Below, in pieces: positions 7,102 to 8,858 of a stretch of DNA of 8,858 nucleotides. A program made the translations under genes and the position numbers. Under the pieces are notes generated by a model, which worked only from the letters and a program-made list of their open reading frames with translations, was not told the origin of the DNA and did no database searches. Source of the stretch: Pseudomonadales bacterium (GTDB lineage Bacteria; Pseudomonadota; Gammaproteobacteria; Pseudomonadales; IMCC2047); assembly GCA_021736745.1 (NCBI GenBank), contig JAIPFG010000114.1, forward strand, positions 1 to 8,858. Reading direction: 5' to 3'. How positions within the stretch are numbered: the first letter of the stretch is position 1; each line of letters opens with the position of its first letter.

Positions 7102-7188
7102 GATGTTACGTCTAAGTTCAAATTAAACTGCTTTGTTCACTTTCAGGGTGGCAATAATTACCGTATCCACCCCTCCTCAATTTAAGGT
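7102..7188 (-). promoter_or_regulatory. Structured fliE-fliF leader with an orphan SD-like site
   Basis: The 87-bp gap holds three visible elements on the minus strand. First, GAGGAGGGG at 7178-7170, the strongest Shine-Dalgarno-like run in this region, but far from the fliF ATG. Second, an inverted repeat GGGTGG (7172-7167) with CCACCC (7151-7146), 15-nt loop, extendable by one G-U pair, that overlaps the end of the SD-like run; no T-tract follows, so it is not a classic terminator. Third, a smaller 6-bp hairpin at 7129-7115 just before fliF. A 15-codon ORF (GTG at 7170 to TAA at 7123) begins only 2 nt after GAGGAG, too close for normal initiation. I found no sigma-54 core here. Function is unknown; an intra-operon RNA element that sets FliE/FliF ratios or stabilises the 3' or 5' end is possible. 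Confidence 0.35.
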
Positions 7189-7530
7189 TTACACCGGCAT
7201 ATTCATAATATCTTCGTATGCCCTAACTAACCGGTTTCTTACCTGATTCATTGCTTCAAAGGATAAGCTGGCTTTTTGGATGCTAATCATTACCTGTGTT
7301 AAATCAACACTTGGATCACCCTTTTCATAGGCCGTTGCCAAAGCCTTTGCCTGCATTTGCTGATCGTTAACACCGTTAACGGCATTGGCCATCATTTCAC
7401 CAAAATTAGGGCCATCCGTTTTTTGTGTGTCCATCAGGTCGCTAGGTTTCTCGACCTGCGTCTGAATCTGGGCCTGCATTTGTCGCATTTGCAAAAGCAC
7501 ACTATTGATATCCGCTCTATTTGTTTCCAT
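7189..7530 (-). CDS. fliE: FliE, flagellar hook-basal body protein
   Basis: FliE is the small export substrate that forms the junction between the MS ring and the proximal rod and is among the first proteins exported. The predicted protein has 113 residues (Salmonella 104). The N-terminus is helical, and the second half carries the family-typical block, with DLTQVMISIQKASLSFEAMN at about 76-95 followed by VRNRLVRAYEDIMNMPV at the C-terminus. There is no signal peptide, as expected for a type III substrate. I chose the ATG at 7530 because GAGAGGG ends 7 nt upstream; a GTG two codons earlier (7536) would be only 1 nt from that site. It lies 66 bp downstream of fleR without a recognisable sigma-54 promoter between them, so it may be co-transcribed with fleR. 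Confidence 0.97.
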   Translation of the reverse strand: METNRADINSVLLQMRQMQAQIQTQVEKPSDLMDTQKTDGPNFGEMMANAVNGVNDQQMQAKALATAYEKGDPSVDLTQVMISIQKASLSFEAMNQVRNRLVRAYEDIMNMPV

Positions 7531-7537
7531 CGACACA

Positions 7538-7544
7538 CCCTCTC
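7538..7544 (-). promoter_or_regulatory. Ribosome binding site of fliE (decides the start)
   Basis: The minus strand reads GAGAGGG, then TGTGTCG, then ATG at 7530. The 7-nt spacing is ideal for this ATG and too short (1 nt) for the in-frame GTG at 7536. Confidence 0.75.
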
Positions 7545-7583
7545 ATTCAATTCTGTCTGCCGCGCGTTTAAATTCGCCCGGCC

Positions 7584-7611
7584 GCCTCAGAGGCACTTAA
7601 AACCCAAGTGC
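7584..7611 (-). repeat. Two adjoining inverted repeats across the fleR stop codon
   Basis: GCACTT (7611-7606) and AAGTGC (7598-7593) form a 6-bp stem with a 7-nt loop that contains the last codons of fleR and its TAA. Immediately after, and sharing two bases, GCCTCTGAGGC (7594-7584) is an 11-bp palindrome. Neither is followed by a T-tract on either strand, so a rho-independent terminator is unlikely. They may act as a processing or stability element between fleR and fliE, or be chance. Confidence 0.35.
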
Positions 7612-8858
7612 TGCTTCCAAATCAAAGCCCGATTCACGCATTTTGGCCAACTTATAACGTAGCGTTCGTGGGCTGATACCCAACTTTTCTGCCGCCTGTT
7701 TTTTGCGGCCTCGCTCTACGGTCAGCGCTTCAACAATCAGCTGATATTCGTGATTTTTCATGCCATCACCTAATCCGGAGAGTGCTTCACCTGTTTCCTC
7801 AGGGCTCTTGTCAGTAGCGTTTTTTGCTTCCATTTCTACCTGTCGGGGACTCGGCGTTAACATCAAATCGGCCGCATGAATACGCTCCCCCTGCTGTAAA
7901 ATCAAGGCACGCTGGATGACATTGTCCAACTCCCGCACGTTGCCCGGCCAGGAGTAAGTACACAATTTTTCTTTTGCTTCGGCCGTCAAACTCACCCGAT
8001 CTTTATTCATTTTGCGGCAGTGCTGCTGAATCAAGCGTTCTGCCAAAGGGACAATATCCAGCCTGCGTTCGCGCAACGGCAACCACTGGAGGGGAAACAC
8101 GCTGAGCCGATAATACAGATCTTCCCTGAATTTACCTGCCGCCACATACTCCAACAGTTCCCGATTGGTGGTGGCGATAATTCGAACATCCAGAGTAATC
8201 ACCTTTTTGCCGCCAACCCTTTCCACTTCTCTTTCCTGCAACACCCGCAGCAATTTCGCCTGCAGCCCCATGTCCATCTCCGACACTTCATCCAGCAGAA
8301 TCGTGCCGCCATTGGCCTGCTCAAATTTCCCGGGGTTACTCGTGTAGGCGCCGGTAAAAGCCCCCTTTTCATGGCCGAAAAGTGTCGCCTCCAACATGTT
8401 TTCAGGTATCGCTGCACAGTTAATGGCGACAAAAGGCCCCTCTGTACGTGAGGAATGGGTATGGATATAGCGCGCCAAAACCTCTTTTCCGGTGCCGCTT
8501 TCACCGGAAATTAATACGGTGGAATCGGTTGCCGCAACCCGCTGTGCCAACTGCAGCAAAGCCTGACTCGAAGGCTCATCGGCAATCGGCAGTGATTGAT
8601 CTTGTTGATTACATTTCCCTGTCGCATAACGCGCAACCGCTTCGACTAACGCTTGTGGTTTGAAAGGTTTCACCAGATAATCAACGGCACCGCTGCGCAT
8701 GGCATTGACGGCGCTACTGACATCGCCATAGGCAGTCATCAACAATACCGGCAGCGCAGGATAAATATGCTGTAAGCGCTCTAAGAGCTCATGGCCGCTG
8801 ATCCCGCCCATATTAACGTCACTCACGACCATATTTACCTTTTGCTTTTCCAGCAGTG
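7597..8858 (-). CDS. fleR: FleR/FlrC-type sigma-54-dependent response regulator (5' end outside window)
   Basis: FleR (FlrC in Vibrio) is the response regulator of the FleSR two-component system; phosphorylated, it activates RpoN-dependent mid and late flagellar genes. About 419 codons are visible and the frame stays open to the right edge, so roughly the first 45-50 residues are missing. Counting from the Met codon at 8832: the receiver phospho-acceptor is Asp5 in MVVSDVNM, and its conserved lysine is Lys55 in LVKPF. The AAA+ domain shows Walker A GESGTGKE at 110-117, the sigma-54-contacting loop GAFTGA at 157-162 (intact), Walker B GGTILLDE at 175-182 and YRLSVFPL at 241-248. A Fis-type helix-turn-helix occupies about 376-398. 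All residues required for phosphorylation, ATP hydrolysis and sigma-54 contact that lie in view are present. Other NtrC-family regulators share this layout, but the position just before fliE makes FleR/FlrC by far the best choice. The gene for its kinase is expected upstream, outside the window. Confidence 0.94.
   Translation of the reverse strand, partial: LLEKQKVNMVVSDVNMGGISGHELLERLQHIYPALPVLLMTAYGDVSSAVNAMRSGAVDYLVKPFKPQALVEAVARYATGKCNQQDQSLPIADEPSSQALLQLAQRVAATDSTVLISGESGTGKEVLARYIHTHSSRTEGPFVAINCAAIPENMLEATLFGHEKGAFTGAYTSNPGKFEQANGGTILLDEVSEMDMGLQAKLLRVLQEREVERVGGKKVITLDVRIIATTNRELLEYVAAGKFREDLYYRLSVFPLQWLPLRERRLDIVPLAERLIQQHCRKMNKDRVSLTAEAKEKLCTYSWPGNVRELDNVIQRALILQQGERIHAADLMLTPSPRQVEMEAKNATDKSPEETGEALSGLGDGMKNHEYQLIVEALTVERGRKKQAAEKLGISPRTLRYKLAKMRESGFDLEAALGF

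Noticed and set aside
7531..7536. In-frame GTG at 7536 as the fliE start
   Set aside because: It is only 1 nt from the GAGAGGG ribosome site, whereas the ATG at 7530 has 7-nt spacing.
7545..7562. Sigma-54-like GGCAGACAGAATTGAA just upstream of fliE
   Set aside because: The spacing is one base too long, the -12 GC is missing, and transcription would start at the fliE start codon itself.
7592..7607. Sigma-54-like sequence TTGGGTTTTAAGTGCC at the end of fleR
   Set aside because: The spacing between GG and GC is 9 instead of 10, and sigma-54 promoters do not tolerate this well; it is better explained as part of the stem over the fleR stop codon.
8020..8451. 143-codon open frame on the plus strand, antisense to fleR
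   Set aside because: It lies opposite the strongly conserved AAA+ domain; His/Phe/Gln-rich composition and no family resemblance point to a shadow.

Overview
The window is one continuous block of flagellar genes, all on the minus strand. Read in the direction of transcription (right to left) the order is fleR (5' end cut by the window edge), fliE, fliF, fliG, fliH, fliI, fliJ, fliK. The order, the FleR-type sigma-54 activator next to fliE, and protein sequences closest to those I know from polar-flagellated Gammaproteobacteria (Pseudomonas, Vibrio and marine relatives) suggest a motile gammaproteobacterium with a polar flagellum. Having fliK directly after fliJ differs from P. aeruginosa, where fliK lies elsewhere, and resembles Vibrio and many marine gammaproteobacteria. 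I cannot name a genus from the sequence alone.

Layout from right to left: 8858-7597 fleR response regulator; a 66-bp gap with a strong fliE ribosome binding site; 7530-7189 fliE (rod/MS-ring junction); an 87-bp leader with a hairpin and an orphan Shine-Dalgarno-like sequence; 7101-5413 fliF (MS ring); 5420-4419 fliG (rotor/switch), overlapping fliF by 8 bp; a 17-bp gap; 4401-3679 fliH; 3682-2285 fliI and 2288-1845 fliJ (export ATPase complex), joined by 4-bp ATGA overlaps; a 145-bp gap with a very good sigma-54 (-24/-12) promoter; 1699-71 fliK (hook-length ruler); and 70 bp of downstream sequence with no recognisable gene. No RNA gene, insertion sequence, CRISPR array or other mobile element was seen, and no gene-free stretch exceeds 150 bp.

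The genes work together as follows. FliF and FliG form the MS ring and the rotor face of the switch. FliE joins the MS ring to the rod. FliH, FliI and FliJ drive substrates into the type III export gate, and FliK measures the hook and switches export specificity. FleR, phosphorylated by its kinase (FleS, expected just outside the right edge), activates sigma-54 promoters of mid/late flagellar genes. The promoter in front of fliK is a plausible FleR target, so the timing control and one of its likely targets sit in the same window.

This is conserved core biology and I see no undescribed system. The points most worth a second look are the separate sigma-54 promoter and dyad before fliK, a small ORF there whose stop overlaps the fliK start, a Pro-to-Ile change in the FliG EHPQ motif, and the structured fliE-fliF leader.
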